From contig NW_026947509.1 of the NCBI RefSeq assembly GCF_034190915.1, positions 32,310,767-32,374,766 on the forward strand: 64,000 nt of DNA, written 5' to 3'. A program made the translations under genes and the position numbers. Origin of the DNA: Cavia porcellus (lineage: Eukaryota; Chordata; Mammalia; Rodentia; Caviidae). This document shows, in pieces, positions 31,639 through 43,380 of this stretch (its first letter is position 1; every line of letters starts with the position of its first letter). The notes under the pieces were generated by a model that had not been told where the DNA came from, made no database searches, and was given only the letters and a program-made list of their open reading frames with translations.

Positions 31639-33438
31639 GCCAATGCCACGCTCCTGTTTCTGTGTCTGTTGTTCTCCTCTAACCTCTTCTAACACACAGA
31701 AGAGGTCCTCAGGGGCTTACCCTATGAATTCACGGACTTGTGTCTTTATTCATCAGCTCTTAGCTCTGGGGCTGATCTTCTGCTTCACTGACTCAGGACT
31801 CTGTGATGGCCAAACTACGGGAAATTCTCAGTATGGAATCCAAAATATTGCAACCCTGTCAGTGAAAAACATCTCTTCTGATCTAAAATAGCCTTCTTTT
31901 GAGAAACATTGAGTCCTTTTAAATTTTGTGGGTCATTTTAACTTTGTACTTGCTTGTGAGGGAGGCCTGAAGGTCCTGATAAACCCTGAGAGGTACTTTT
32001 TATCTGCTTTTCTTCCAGGGCTGCCCCAAATGCTTGGCAGGAGACTTCAATCACACCAGATGCCCAACAGCTGGTCTGGGAGTCATTTGCTTTGGCTGCA
32101 TCATTTTTCATCCTCTGCAAGTTCATCCCAGGTGACTCCATCCCTCTGCAGCTGCCCTCAATCAGGTCTTCAAAGAGTTCCGCCCCTATCCATGAGCAAA
32201 CAGAAAATCTGACATTGTACATGCAAGAAGCTATCTGTTTTCCTGTGTAAGCAGCCTCCTGGTGATGCCAAAGCCTACTCATCCCCAAAACGGCCAACAA
32301 ACAGGGTTGGTAACCCTGAGTGTGATTAGCAGCTGAACAATTAAAGAAATGAAGAATTGCTGGGAGCAGTCCTCTCTGAAGCCTGGAAGTGCTCCCCAAG
32401 CCTGTGGCAGCTGCTGGCTACAGCTAACCAAAGAGTAGAACTAACACAAAGAACTGATAGCCATTGGTATTCACAGTTCAGGACTTTATCACTGGAAGAG
32501 CTATTCTTTGACTACTTGCAATTTCTATACTCATTGAGCAAAGAACCCTGAGCCAGTTGTAAACACACATGTCTGTTTCATCTGGAGAGGGTCCTTTATT
32601 CCTGCCCCATAGGTCGTTTTCCTTCTCTTGATCTCCTCATTCTTTCCATGCTCATTGGTGATTTTTTGGGGTTCATCATTCTTTCAGAATACAACTGATC
32701 ATTCCATATTAGAAGTTGAGATAAGGTTTTTTTCTTTTTTGATATTATGTGAAGACATAGATAACTATTTCAGAACCCAACAAAGGATTTGGGTTTACTG
32801 TCTCCAGTTAATTTTGATATCAAGGCACTGCTCAGGGGAATAGACAGCGTAATAAGAGCAGAGACTGTTCCCCTTGTATACAGAAGCCGCCTCCACTTCA
32901 ATGGGCCTAGACTCCCAGGTGCGGTGTCTCCTGTCAAGAGGGACCGGAAGAACCCAACAAGGCCCAGCTCTGAAGACACTGCCTTTGGTTCTGAACATTG
33001 CTAGTGCAGCAGCAGCTTCTTCCTGGCCTCACCTCGAGCTGCTTCCTTCTGAGCTCCAGGACTTCAGGAACCTTCCAGAGGATCCCTCTCATCACTCCCA
33101 GGCATGTCTGCCTTCCATTCTGGAGACCGAGAGAGCGATCAGCTCCTCACCAGCCTGGCTCCTTCTGTGATGTGTCTGATGGAAACTTCTCGGGGGCCAA
33201 CAGAGATTGCCTTTGATAACTCTGAGTTCATATCAGTAGGTACTGGAGCAAGGGACCTAGCGCATGGTGTTAAATTATGCTCAAAAAGAAACCCAGTGTT
33301 ACTACTTAAACCTTTCAGCTAAGCAGAAGAGAGGGTATATGCCAGTAACTGAGTTTATAGTTAATGCAAGGGTGAACCTTTGTTCTTCTGTTTATGAACC
33401 ATTAGACTCATTCTTTAACAAGACATGCAAATCCTGCT
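31639..33438. other. Unassigned 1.8-kb stretch, locally GC-richer
   Basis: No repeat family recognised. Several overlapping frames, the longest 153 codons on the minus strand (31938-32399) and about 98 on the plus strand (32874-33170), lack domains or homology I recognise. It could hide an old LTR or a decayed retrocopy. Confidence 0.35.
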
Positions 33439-33439
33439 G

Positions 33440-33595
33440 TATTTATATTTTATTTTTTGTCTTTTTGAGGCAAGGTCTCGCTATGCAGTTCAAGTTAGGC
33501 TTGAGCTCACTTTATAACCTAGGCTGGTCTTGAACTTGTAATGATCTTCCTGCCTCCAACTCCCACGTGCTGGGATTCAGGCGTACACCATGTAT
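33440..33595 (-). mobile_element. B1 (7SL-derived) SINE
   Basis: Reverse B1 after a T-rich tail: 'tttttgaggcaaggtctcgc', 'tataacctaggctggtcttg', 'aacttgtaatgatcttcctg', 'cctccaactcccacgtgctg', 'ggattcaggcgtacacc'. Confidence 0.88.
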
Positions 33596-33639
33596 TTTTA
33601 TACAATAGCACTGATTTTTCTTAAAATTGAGTTTTAGGT

Positions 33640-34240
33640 TATTAAGCTATTGGGTTGATTGTCCAACCATATGGGAAAAAAGCTAATTCCATTTCATTTT
33701 ACTCCAAAACAAGTTAAAAATTTAATAAATATTTAAATGCAAAAGTTAAAATAAAACGAAGAAAACACAGGTGCCTCTTCACATAATATTCAGGTAAAAA
33801 TAGAAGGATATCACAGGCAGAAATTAAAAAATTATGTGTAGGGGCTGGGGATTTAGCTCAGCGGCATAAGCACCTGCCTTGCAAGCAGGCAGTCGTGAGT
33901 TCGATCCCTGGTACCGATAAGAAGGAAAAAGACCAAAAAAAAAAAATTATGTGTAATTTAAAATATCATAAATTTTCTATGGAAAAATAAAAATAAGTCA
34001 CCACTGAAACTAAAATAACTAACAATCTGGAAATATTGAAATAGTCTCAAGTTCCATGAACTTTATTATACAAAAGAGATCTGAAAATCAAAGAGACAAA
34101 TATTCTAATAGAAAAATAGAGGAGGTATTTAATTCAAAAGTGAAAAAACCATGTAAAAACTTAACAAAATCTAGTCAACAAACTGAAGGTTAAATAGCCA
34201 CCTGATATGATTTATCACCTGTAGTTTAAGAATAGTATTC
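33640..34240 (+). repeat. Decayed L1 ORF2 remnant, split by an ID SINE
   Basis: 'ccaaccatatgggaaaaaag', 'ccatttcattttactccaaa', the 'taaatgcaaaagttaaaat' stretch and 'gaagaaaacacaggtgcctc' fit the L1 ORF2 segment 'catatgg..aaaa..tccttacctcacacca..aaatgtgaaa..gaagaaaacataggag'. Heavily mutated. The ID SINE at 33841-33940 lies inside. Confidence 0.45.
33841..33940 (+). mobile_element. ID-like SINE, best-preserved copy, perfect TSD
   Basis: Full body from 'ggggctggggatttagctca' through 'gcggcataagcacctgcctt', 'gcaagcaggcagtcgtgagt' and 'tcgatccctggtaccgataa' to an A-rich tail. A perfect 15-bp duplication 'aaaaaattatgtgta' occurs at 33826-33840 and 33941-33955. It has intact-looking polymerase III A and B boxes and is probably close to the active consensus of the family. 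Confidence 0.96.
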
Positions 34241-35171
34241 AGTGTTGCTAAGCCTGGAAAACCTTTACTTCGTCTGGGAATGGAGCACATTCCTTGAGAG
34301 TTTGTTCCTCTCAGTAACCCAGGAGCCTAACAAAGGTGCCCAACATCTGCTGTGGCAGCACATGCTGGGCATAGGTGAACAGCCCTGTCCGGCAATGCCA
34401 TGGGCCCAAGCCTGTGGCAAAACTCAGACAAAGCAAGAGCCCCAAGAGTGGCCCCAAAGCCAGTGTTCTCCTGGTGAGGTCTTCATGCAAGGGGCCAGGG
34501 CCAGGGTCTCAGCCGCTCATGGTGGGGCTGATGTAGATGTCAGGACCACACAGGAGACCCCCGGGCTCTGTCCTAATTTCCCTTTCTAGAGTCATCATGC
34601 TTTTGTTTCCTCAGCAACAACGTATTTGCTGCTCATCTCTGGAGGACTAATTTAGATGATAGCATGAAAGCAAAGGAATACACAAGCAGTGTTTATGTAA
34701 TGAGCTTCATTTGCTTCCAACTACTTCGACGGCTTCCCACAAATTCAGAGGATTCACCATACTTTGTCTCAGGTGGACAGAAATGTGTCGTGTGTCACTA
34801 ACACCATCCCTCCCTCCCTCTCTGTGTCCCGAACAGAGAAGATACAGCAATGTAGGCAACAGTGGAGGAAGCAACAGTGCCAACATGATCGCTGGCCAAT
34901 ACTCAGTGGGGATCTAGGTCCAGATCTTGGCCAAGGGAACTTGCAAACACTTTGTCTCTGAATTAGCAGGTCCTCCCCTGAATGGACCATGCTGGACACC
35001 TGTAGAAGCTGCCATTCAGGGGCGGGTCCTGCCCGACCACACCCACTCTGTATAGTAAAGAGCTCTGCTAAAATTGCTAGATCTTGCACCAGTATCACCA
35101 ATGAGCAGCTGGAGCCTTTCCCTCTTGGAAAGAAAAGTGGGTAAAAGTTGAGGAGAAAGGGTTTAGCCTGG
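34241..35171. other. Unassigned sequence
   Basis: No recognised repeat or gene. A plus frame of 115 codons (34242-34589) has no domain. Confidence 0.35.
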
Positions 35172-35335
35172 CTCAGTAGTTCTCAGCTCTACCCTCCCTG
35201 CACCCTAGAACTCCTTGTGAGGCTCCTCAATCAGCAGAGACATCCAAACACTACCACCAGAGACTCGGACTGGAGGCACAGACAGAAACCAGGTACCAGG
35301 TTTTAAAAGCCCCACTCCCCTAAATAGCTGATGGG
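35172..35335 (+). repeat. MER5-like hAT DNA-transposon remnant
   Basis: 'ctcagtagttctcagctcta', 'ccctgcaccctagaactcct', 'agagactcggactgg' and 'ccaggttttaaaagccccac' follow the MER5A pattern ('gttctcaa..ctgcacattagaatcacctg..agtctctgat..ttttaaaagctcc'). Non-autonomous Charlie-type element, ancient. Confidence 0.48.
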
Positions 35336-36965
35336 TACTCAGCATTGACAACTCCTGTCCAGGTGCAAGCCCAGCCATGCAGAAGCCTTGGGTATGGGCT
35401 TGTGGAGAAACAGAATGAAGAGAGAGGTACAAAGTACCAGGAGGATGTATTGAAAATGTATGACCAGATGGTCCTAGAAATGGCTCAAGGGACTCCATGA
35501 TCAACTCTTCGTCCCATTAGCAGAGAATCTTCCCAGCACCACTGACCTTCCGAGCCTTCTATTAAAACAGGTCTGCTGACCTCAACATTGGAGGTCCTCC
35601 CAGTATTGCTGTAACCTCACAGCTCCTGGCAAGCTTGCATCATGGTGGTTTGTGGACACAGAAGGTGCAAACAGGAGCCACATGGAAGATGCATTTTTTT
35701 CAACTCATGCAAACTCAGCTGGCCCTTTCTGCAGGCCTAACTGGACATCGACCTAGTGGGTAAGGATAAACACGGTTGATCTCCATCTCTGCTGCAGAGC
35801 TTTTTGAGCTCTGCCCCAGGCTTTTAGTTACCAGCGCTTCACAGAATCAGCTCACATTAAAGATTTGTAACCATGTAATATACTTAAAGGGAGGTGGGTA
35901 CGTTTGACAGTGGGTGGGTTGTAAGTAAATAGTTGCTGATTTGCCCAAGGGAAATGCCAATGATTTGAAGGCGTTAACCCTAACAAAGAAGGCTTTTCAT
36001 CAGAACAGCTTGCTACCACATAAGTACTTAGTGCTTGATTCATACTACATGTGCATATGTTTGGGTCACAGTGATGAACTTAGCTCAGATCTGCAAAAGC
36101 AAGGCGTTATTTTCTGTCTGCTGCCCTGTGCTTAGATCCCTCCATGGGAGCAAGGAGGTGGCTGGGGCGGGAGCAGGAGGCTGCCTGATGAAGGGCCTAC
36201 AGGGTTCATTTACAGAGGCTTTGGACCTCTTCTAGCAGATGGACCTCTGAGTAGAGAAAGTGTACCGAACTTCAGGGCACGAGGTGCTGAGGGTCTTGAC
36301 CTCATCTCTGTGCTGTTCTTGAGCAAGCTGAGGTCTTTGCTGCCCTTGAGATCCTCTCTTGACTTGTCTCATACTGTGAGTCCTGGGAATCTGAACCTTG
36401 TACCCAATCCATTGATGCCCTTGTCCTGGGACACTGAGTGGGTGGGGTACATGGGGCCTGCAAAGAATAAGGGAACACTACAGGGTCACTAGGGCTACCT
36501 GGTCCCTTGGAAAAAGGTCTCAGCTCTTGGAAACTCCCTTCTCCAAGGAGACTTTCCTGGGTCTGGCTTTAGCAACAGCCTGTTTTTTTCTCAGGACACT
36601 GCCCTGTTGCTAGTGGCCCCCAATCCAAAGCCCTCTTTGGAAGTAGCTCCTCATATCTTCTCCAAGTATCTTAACTTGGGTTTCCCCCTGTCCTGATATG
36701 AAATTCTAACTGAAGTTCTGGGACCTCCTTGGTCTTCTGAACAATAACTTGGTTCCAGTTTGACCCCCCTGGCCCTGCTGCTCATATACCACAGTGTATG
36801 CATGGCAGGTGACTTCCTTGACCTTTCTGGGTGCCCTGTGAGCTTCACCTTGGTTCTCACTGGGGCTGTGAGCCCCTAGGGTCTCAACTACTGCCAGTTG
36901 CCCATCCAGCAGCCTTAGCCATGGGGTCAGTCCTCATCGGCTGTGGCCTGAGGCAGGCGTGATAT
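35336..36965. other. Unassigned sequence
   Basis: About 1.6 kb with ordinary composition. No exon, repeat or RNA that I can support. Confidence 0.35.
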
Positions 36966-37345
36966 GTTAATTTTCTGTTTCTGTGACAAATAACATGAGA
37001 CAAAGCAGCTCAGAAGGAGAGAAAGTTTATTTTGGCTCACGGTTTCTGAGGCTTTGGTCCATAGCCACTTGGCCCCATTGCTTTTAGGCCTAGGCGAGGC
37101 AATACATCATGGCAGCCAGGAAGGAGAGAGAGACAGAGAGAGAGACAGGGTGGGGGGAGTGGGAGCCAGACTCCCAAGGTCCCCTTTTCAGTTTTTCAGT
37201 GCATGTCCTGGTGACACAGCCTCCTCCCTCCAGCCACCTCTTCCCCATAGCCCCCGCCTCCGCAAGGGTCCATTATCCCCCAATAGTGCCCCAGGGCCAA
37301 ACCTTCAACACACAGGCCTTTGGGGACCAGGAGACTAAGACCCGA
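36966..37345 (-). mobile_element. MaLR-type LTR
   Basis: The reversed LTR 3' end is clear: 'ttaattttctgtttctgtga', 'gagaaagtttattttggctc', 'acggtttctgaggctttggt', 'ccatagccacttggccccat', 'aatacatcatggcagccagg'. A GA-rich tract (37120-37148) interrupts it. The far end near 37300 ('ggccaaaccttcaacacaca') corresponds to the LTR 5' end. A solo LTR, probably related to the one at 3648-4115. Confidence 0.68.
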
Positions 37346-37809
37346 ATCATAAGCCCTGACCTGGCAGAGTTCCCTTCTGGCTCCTTCCATTCCAGGAGCA
37401 CAGGGACTGTCAGCCATGGCAGGGTGCTCCACTAGCTGGGGACAGGCACCCTGGACTCCTCCATGAGCTCCAACTGGAAAACAGCCTTCTCTCCCCCTTT
37501 GATTTTTTTCTCCATCCCCTACAGCCCAAACCCCAAGGGGAAGTCACAACTGTAGGTTTCCAGCTATAGCCCTCCTTGCTTCCCTGCTCCCCTGCAGACC
37601 CCATGAGGGCTACTCTGTGTCAAAGAGGCCCTGCCCCATCTTATGAACCTCTTGTCTACCTTACTGTCCTCTTTGGAGTAGCCAGCCTTATGGCCAAATC
37701 TTAAGAGCAGATGAGTTACAGGGAGAGATGTAACAACCTGGGTTCCCCAGGGCACCTGACATTAGCTAGCACCATGGGCAGGACCTCTTAAGGCCTCCAG
37801 GCCACCCTG
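37346..37809. other. Unassigned sequence
   Basis: C/T-rich, nothing recognised. Confidence 0.3.
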
Positions 37810-38372
37810 GTGGAATAAGCTGGTAGACAGGAATCTCTGGAGAGGCAGGGCAACAAGGTACACAAGAGGGGATTTATCAGAGCTGGCACATACACTTTCC
37901 AAAAGGAAGAGGTCCCGTGATAGGTTGTGTGCAGGTTGGAGGAAAAAGAGAAGCTTACAGTGTGGCTTAATCCACATCCAGGAGCCTCAGGACCAATGAA
38001 GCTATAGGTGCAGCTCCCAGTCCAAGGCCCAAGGCCTGAGAGCCCCTGAGGTGCGGATGCAAATCCCAGAGCTCAAAGGCCTGAGCTTTGGGAGCTCTGA
38101 AGTCCGAGGGTGGGAGAAAAAGGTGTCTTACTCCAAAAGCAAGTGACAAACAGACATTCTTACTCCTGCACTTTGTTTTCCATGCACACCTTTGGCCAAC
38201 CCCTGGCACTCATTCACGAGGAAGGCAGACCTTCCTGTCTCAGTCCACCAGCTCACAGGACAATCTCCTCTGCAAATACCTCCATGTACACACCCCAAAA
38301 AATGCTTCGCCAGCCATGCGGGGCATCCTTAGATTCAGTCAAATTGACATCCACAATTAACCACCATAAAGC
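37810..38372 (-). repeat. ERVL/MaLR-like LTR, second type
   Basis: It runs from 'gggatttatcagagctggca' through 'gtgcagctcccagtccaagg', 'cctgagagcccctgaggtgc' and 'tgaagtccgagggtgggaga' to the end 'gattcagtcaaattgacatc' plus 'cacaattaaccaccata'. This order is that of a reversed mammalian LTR whose 5' end reads 'tggttaattttatgtgtcaac'. Family name not certain. Confidence 0.6.
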
Positions 38373-40288
38373 CCTCCAAAAAAGGTCATAATCACCTTTG
38401 GAGACAAGAGGCGCCCTGGACTTCTCAGGTCGTTTACTGCTTTGCTATGCTTTAGATGTCTCTAAGGGGATTTGTACCATGTAGAATTTGACCACAGACC
38501 CCTTAATTTTCTACAGAACATTCCACAAGAGGAGTGCTCTGTCGAACACACTCTGGAAAGCACTGCTCTAACAGGATTAAAGTTAGAATGTCGATGTTCA
38601 AAGCCGTTTCACAAGAGGAGAGCAAGCTAAACTATTTCTCTGAAGCAAAGGGTGGACAAGAAAGGCAGCATCGGGCAGAATGAATGCCTGGAATAGAAAT
38701 GGCAGCCGGGGAAGATGGCACACCGCTTAAACTTGCTTTTTGGAATTCTAAAATTCCACATGAGGTGCTGCTTACCAAAAGACAATCAAGGAGGAACACA
38801 GCAAAACAAAAATAAATGGGCGAGTAAATGCTCAACAGGAGAGTATGTGAAGAGAAGAGAGGCTCAACTTCAGAGAACATGAATTCCAACTCAAGATTAT
38901 TGAATGGGGCAAAGGGAAGCAACTTAATGGGCCATTCACTGTGAGAGGTAATGATGTTAGAGATTTTTCTGCTAAATCAAAACTGGAGGAGCAAAATTAT
39001 TATAACAGCAAAGGACACTTAAAAGTAAGGTTTACAATGGTGTTCATCTAAATGCATAAAACACTAAATAAATACGAACATAGATTCGTAATATAATCAA
39101 TGTAATCAAAATATATTACATTTTTATACAAATAAATAAACTTTCTTTCTTATTTTGTATCCAAGAAAATTCACTGAATTGTTCACATGTTCAGTCCTAA
39201 AGATATCATATATTCTCCAAAGTATGAAATGCATAAAACACATTTTTAAACAAAATATAGTATACCCAAAGTTAATAATATGCACTTATAAGACAGCATC
39301 AAAATCACTTAGAAATTCTAAAATAAATAACAGTGAAAATCCTCTGTCTAAAAACCTGTGGAACCATGTGTTAAGTATCAATATATGATAGTGAGCTATA
39401 TAGATAAAAAATAAAATGAGAACATCTCACTTTAAACTCCGTATGTCATTCTTACAAGATTATCCAAGAGAAAGGTACAACTTCTAAGAAAAGGATTAAT
39501 TCACTTTTGTGGTTCTGGGGATTTTTTGGACAAAATTAGTCCTAGGAGAGAAAAAAGGAATAAACAAAATATGGCAAAAAATTAATTGGAAAAAGGCAGC
39601 CCATAAATATAAATTTAAAGGACCACTACTTGTTAAAAATAAAATCAGTAAAATAGCCCATTTTTTGACAAATTTAATTTTTAAAATTCACAAAGAAACA
39701 AATTGGAAATATTTAAACCATTATAAGAAAATATATAACACTGTCTTAAGAATATTAGCTTAACTAGTAAAACTATGCAGTAATAAAACAGAAAATATTT
39801 GTGATTTTTAAAGTAGTAAAAAAATATAGCCAAGTTACCAAAATGTTTTGTAGATATTTTCAAATAGTTTTCTCTTATAGGCTGGGTTTAAAGGTATTTT
39901 TTAAAGCAAATAACACTAAAAATTTATCTTTTGCAATGCAATACAAACCTGATTTTGACAGGGACCTGCACAGCATGAATATAACTGCAAGTCTCCCACG
40001 AAGGATCTTAATCCAAAATCTTCCCACAAACTCCTGTATTAAATCTGAAGGTGCACATATAGATATATAGGTTTTATCATAGCATTGGAAAGATGTTATA
40101 AAAGTTAAATAATGCATTGTCCTACATGTGAACAAAGAAATAAAACACATTTCAAAAGGTTGTGAACATGCATGTGACATATTTTACTGTCCTTTCCAGA
40201 TAACTCTTTGGAAAGAAAAGCTCAAAGGATTCTTGTCCAGCAGGACAAGAACAGATTAAACAGGTGGTCCTCAGGTCCACTTGAGATG
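38373..40288. other. Unassigned AT-rich block
   Basis: About 1.9 kb, very AT-rich from 39000 to 40100. It resembles decayed LINE sequence in texture but I cannot align any part with confidence. Frames up to 101 codons are not gene-like. Confidence 0.35.
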
Positions 40289-40450
40289 CACTGCATTGGT
40301 CAGCTTTCCCATCACTGGGACACGGCGTCAGCACTCACATCCTAAAGGAGGAGGCTCAGTTTCAAGGAACTCAGACTATAGTCAGGTGTTTCCAAGGCGG
40401 GAACATCATGACGGAAGGGCATAGAGCATCTAGGGTGCAGTGTTTAACAC
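40289..40450 (-). repeat. MaLR LTR 3' fragment
   Basis: 'tggtcagctttcccatcact', 'gggacacggcgtcagcactc', 'tcctaaaggaggaggctcag', 'gcgggaacatcatgacggaa' and 'gggcatagagc' match the reversed 3' end of MaLR LTRs seen elsewhere in the window. Confidence 0.63.
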
Positions 40451-40756
40451 AGGAGAAGGTAACTCACTAAAGAATGTGGGTAAAACCAATACCTTCAGTT
40501 CTCTCCTGTATGCTCCAATCCTGAGTTAGAAGACATAACAGGAAAAGGACCCTATCCACCACAACACCGGAAGAGAGTCTGCTCAGTACCTCAAACCAAT
40601 CTCAGAAAGAAATGAATACGACACATGCAGCGTAATTTAAAAGCTGCACAGAGGACTGTATAAAAACTACCAAGAAGCAGGCAAGAGTAGATATGCCATA
40701 TTTCCAAGTGGTAAAGTAGAACATTGTAAAAATATCTATCTTTCCCAACTTTCAAG
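40451..40756. other. Unassigned sequence
   Basis: Nothing recognised. Confidence 0.3.
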
Positions 40757-41085
40757 TGTAAACAGTGCTATGCTTGAGTATGACCCCTCCAGTGTGCCGG
40801 TGCTGCTAAAAGTGAAGGATTTAAAAGGTGGGGCCTTCGAGAGAGATTAGGCTATAGGGGCCTCCCGCATGAGTGGGGTTAAGGTCCTTGCCAGAGAAGC
40901 TTCCAGAAGCCTTTGGCTTTGCCTTCTCTCACTCATGGTCTTCTGCCATGTAAGGAGGCAGAGGAAAGGCCCTCACCACGTACCAGCATGTGACTGTGGA
41001 CTTCCGGCCTCCTGAAATGTCAGAACCGGATTCTGTTATCCAGTCTGTTGTACTCCACAATAGCAGCAAAAAATGAACCAAGACA
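40757..41085 (+). repeat. MLT1/MST-like LTR
   Basis: 'aaaaggtggggccttcgaga', 'gagattaggctataggggcc', 'catgagtggggttaaggtcc', 'catggtcttctgccatgtaa', 'gaggcagaggaaaggccctc' and the end 'cagtctgttgtactccacaa' follow the MaLR LTR consensus order ('ggtggggcctttgggaggtgattaggtcat..gccctcaccaga..cagtctgtggtattctgtta'). Confidence 0.72.
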
Positions 41086-41189
41086 AATATTTTAACAAAT
41101 AACTCAAATAGAGGTGTTTCTTTACTTTCTGAAACATGAGCATCTATGTTCTTAAAAGATATTGATACCATGAACCACAGAAATGGCTA

Positions 41190-41710
41190 AGAACCTACAT
41201 TTCAGATTAAAGAAGACTAAGGGGATGTGACAACTAAATGCAATGTGTGATGCTAGATTGAAGAAGACGCTATTGCAGTGACATCATTGAGACACTTGAT
41301 AGATGTTCACATAATTTTATGTCACACAGTGTTAACATAAAAAGTTAAATTGCTTAAATTTGTTACTGTAATTTTGAAACAAAATGTCCTTGAGTTTAAA
41401 GTATCCATATTAAGTATTTAAGTAGGTTGTGGTGTCTGCAACTTCTGCTCAGTAAGGATTCATTTAAAAGTTGATATAGTTCCAGGGATTTAGCTCAGCA
41501 GCTCAAGTTCCTGCCTGGTAAGTGTGAGGTCATGAGTTCGATCCTTGATACAAAAAAAAAAAAAGTTGATATAGAGAGATAGATATAAGAAATGTGGCAA
41601 AATGCTAAACACTGATGAATTGAGATGAAGAAATATATAGGAATTAATTTGGCAATTCTTGCAACTTTTCTGTAGTTTCAAACATTTTTCAAAATAAAGT
41701 TAAAACATTA
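41190..41710 (+). repeat. L1M 3' UTR, split by an ID SINE
   Basis: 'gaaacaaaatgtccttgagt', 'aagtatttaagtaggttgtg', 'gtgtctgcaacttctgctca', 'gaaatgtggcaaaatgctaa' and finally 'tgcaacttttctgtagtttc' plus 'aaacatttttcaaaataaag' match closely the 3' UTR of L1MA/L1MB-type elements up to their end. The ID at 41480-41560 is a later insertion. Confidence 0.8.
41480..41560 (+). mobile_element. ID-like SINE with perfect TSD
   Basis: 'ttccagggatttagctcagc' to 'gttcgatccttgatacaaaa'. An exact 14-bp duplication 'aaaagttgatatag' lies at 41466-41479 and 41561-41574. Nested inside an L1M 3' UTR, giving a clear relative age. Confidence 0.95.
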
Positions 41711-42064
41711 TTATTTTTGGAAGTAAATAAATGAAAACAAATCCAAAGAAAGAAGACTTATGCAAAAAGTGAACACAATTTATTGGATAAACAACTGATA
41801 AACATTTGGAAGGAGGAATCTGTGCCATCAGCCATAGCAGATAAAATAAACTGTGACTTGCTCCAGACTATGTGGTAGTAAAGCTAGAACATCAGGTTGC
41901 TTGGCTTTGGGGTCACGTTGGAGGACTGGTGGACCTTGCTCCTGGATGTTTCTGGGTCAGTCGTGGAGCCATGATTTGAGTACTTTGATAGTTGGCCCAT
42001 TTCCTGGCTGGTATTGTTCTCCTCACCTGCTTCTCTGTCACCATGAACTAATCATGGCCTTCTA
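41711..42064. other. Unassigned sequence
   Basis: No recognised feature. The 153-codon plus frame 41853-42314 runs into the B1 remnant and is not a gene. Confidence 0.35.
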
Positions 42065-42180
42065 CCATGATGCTTCTGTCTCTGCTTGGGAGGCTGAAGA
42101 GGGAGGATTGCATGTCCAAGACCAGTGTTGGCAGCTTAGCAGAATTCCACTTCAAAAACATATCAACAAACAAACAATTG
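42065..42180 (+). mobile_element. B1 SINE remnant
   Basis: 'ctctgcttgggaggctgaag', 'agggaggattgcatgtccaa', 'gaccagtgttggcagcttag' then an A-rich tail 'caacaaacaaacaa'. The 5' part is lost or diverged. Confidence 0.6.
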
Positions 42181-42934
42181 CTAAACTTTGCAGCAGACTG
42201 AAATTCACAAATCTAACAGTGAATGGGGAGAAAAAGGAACTCAGACAAGAGTACACAATCTATTACTATTTATGTAAAATTTCAAAGGCAGGCAAAAGTC
42301 ATTCGTGGAGTTAGAAGTCAAGGGGTCACCAGCTTGAGGGTGTTCATTGCTTTCTGATTCTTGCTCTGGGTGTCTTTCCATCTGGACTCACACCTGAAAA
42401 ACCTACCATGCTCTCTATTTAACTGTTTACACTTGTTTCTACACGTCTTCCTTTTAATTTTAAAAGGAAGGGGGATAAAAATCCTCTTCAGAAGAGAGGT
42501 GAGAGCAATTTGCCAGCCTAATTCACTCTCACTCATTTCCTGAAGTGCCCACTGGATAATCCCTGTTATTAGGGCTGGACTTGGAAAAAGATGAGTCACC
42601 CTGCTGAATGCAGCATGACTTTAAGAGGAGCTTTGAGTAATTCCCACATGAATAGGAACCTGCGATTAGTCACTGACTACTAAAGCACTGTGCTATTTGA
42701 ATTAGGAGGCAACAAAATTAAACAAAACCTATTAAAACATGTTTTGAATGGAAAATTTATATGTCCGACGTGTGTTCCAGGAAAAATGAATGTCATCCCA
42801 CTGTATGGAACAGAGCTGCAGGAAGCCTGCTCCAGGTTGCCGCAGCCATATGAGCAGGACAACGGCACCGGCTTCCCAAAGACTCTGGGAGCTGCATACC
42901 TGAGGCTCCAGGGGCAATGCAATGCATCACTTTT
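42181..42934. other. Unassigned sequence
   Basis: No recognised repeat. The plus frame 42690-42977 reads partly into the next SINE and has no domain. Confidence 0.35.
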
Positions 42935-43042
42935 TAAACATAGTGATTTAGCAAGACTCCATCTTAAAAATAAATAAAGGATGGAAATATAGCTCAGTGG
43001 CACAAAGCCCTGGGTTCAGTCCCCAATACTGAAATAAAAAGT
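42935..43042 (+). mobile_element. B1 + ID composite SINE, truncated
   Basis: The end of a B1 arm ('catagtgatttagcaagact', 'ccatcttaaaaataaataaa') is followed at once by an ID arm ('ggatggaaatatagctcagt', 'ggttcagtccccaatactg') and an A-rich tail. Confidence 0.68.
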
Positions 43043-43044
43043 TC

Positions 43045-43380
43045 ATTAGTTGGAAGCTTAATGCCCAAATTCATATGTTAGGTATTTCAAATGAGGGTTT
43101 TAGGGAGGTCACCAGGTTACATGAAGCCATGAGGGTGGGGCCCCGTGATGGTATTAGCTGCTTTATAAAAAGAGGAAGTGAGGTCTTAGCAGGCAGACTT
43201 GCTCTTCTCTTCCCATGGGGTGTCCCCTATCACGTCAGGACTCTGCAAGGGAGCCCTCAGCAGATGTGTTCTCGTGGACTGCTCAGCCTTCAGGGTCACA
43301 AGCTGAGTAAAGTATTGCTTGCAAGTCACCCATGCTATGGCATCCTACGACAATAGCAGAAAATCAACCAAGATGGTGTT
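43045..43380 (+). repeat. MLT1/MST-like LTR
   Basis: 'ttggaagcttaatgcccaaa', 'gaagccatgagggtggggcc', 'ccgtgatggtattagctgct', 'ttataaaaagaggaagtgag' and the end 'catcctacgacaatagcaga' follow the MaLR LTR order (retroviral-type U3-R). The LTR starts directly after the composite SINE tail. Confidence 0.73.

Noticed and set aside
31938..32399. 153-codon minus-strand frame
   Set aside because: Overlaps other frames of similar quality on the opposite strand, has no recognisable domain, and lacks any supporting context.
33841..33940. Possible tRNA gene from intact A and B boxes
   Set aside because: The body is an ID-family SINE with a 3' A-rich tail and target-site duplication. It lacks a tRNA acceptor stem and has many relatives in the window.
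41853..42314. 153-codon plus-strand frame
   Set aside because: Runs through a B1 SINE remnant (42065-42180), so part of the apparent protein is SINE sequence.
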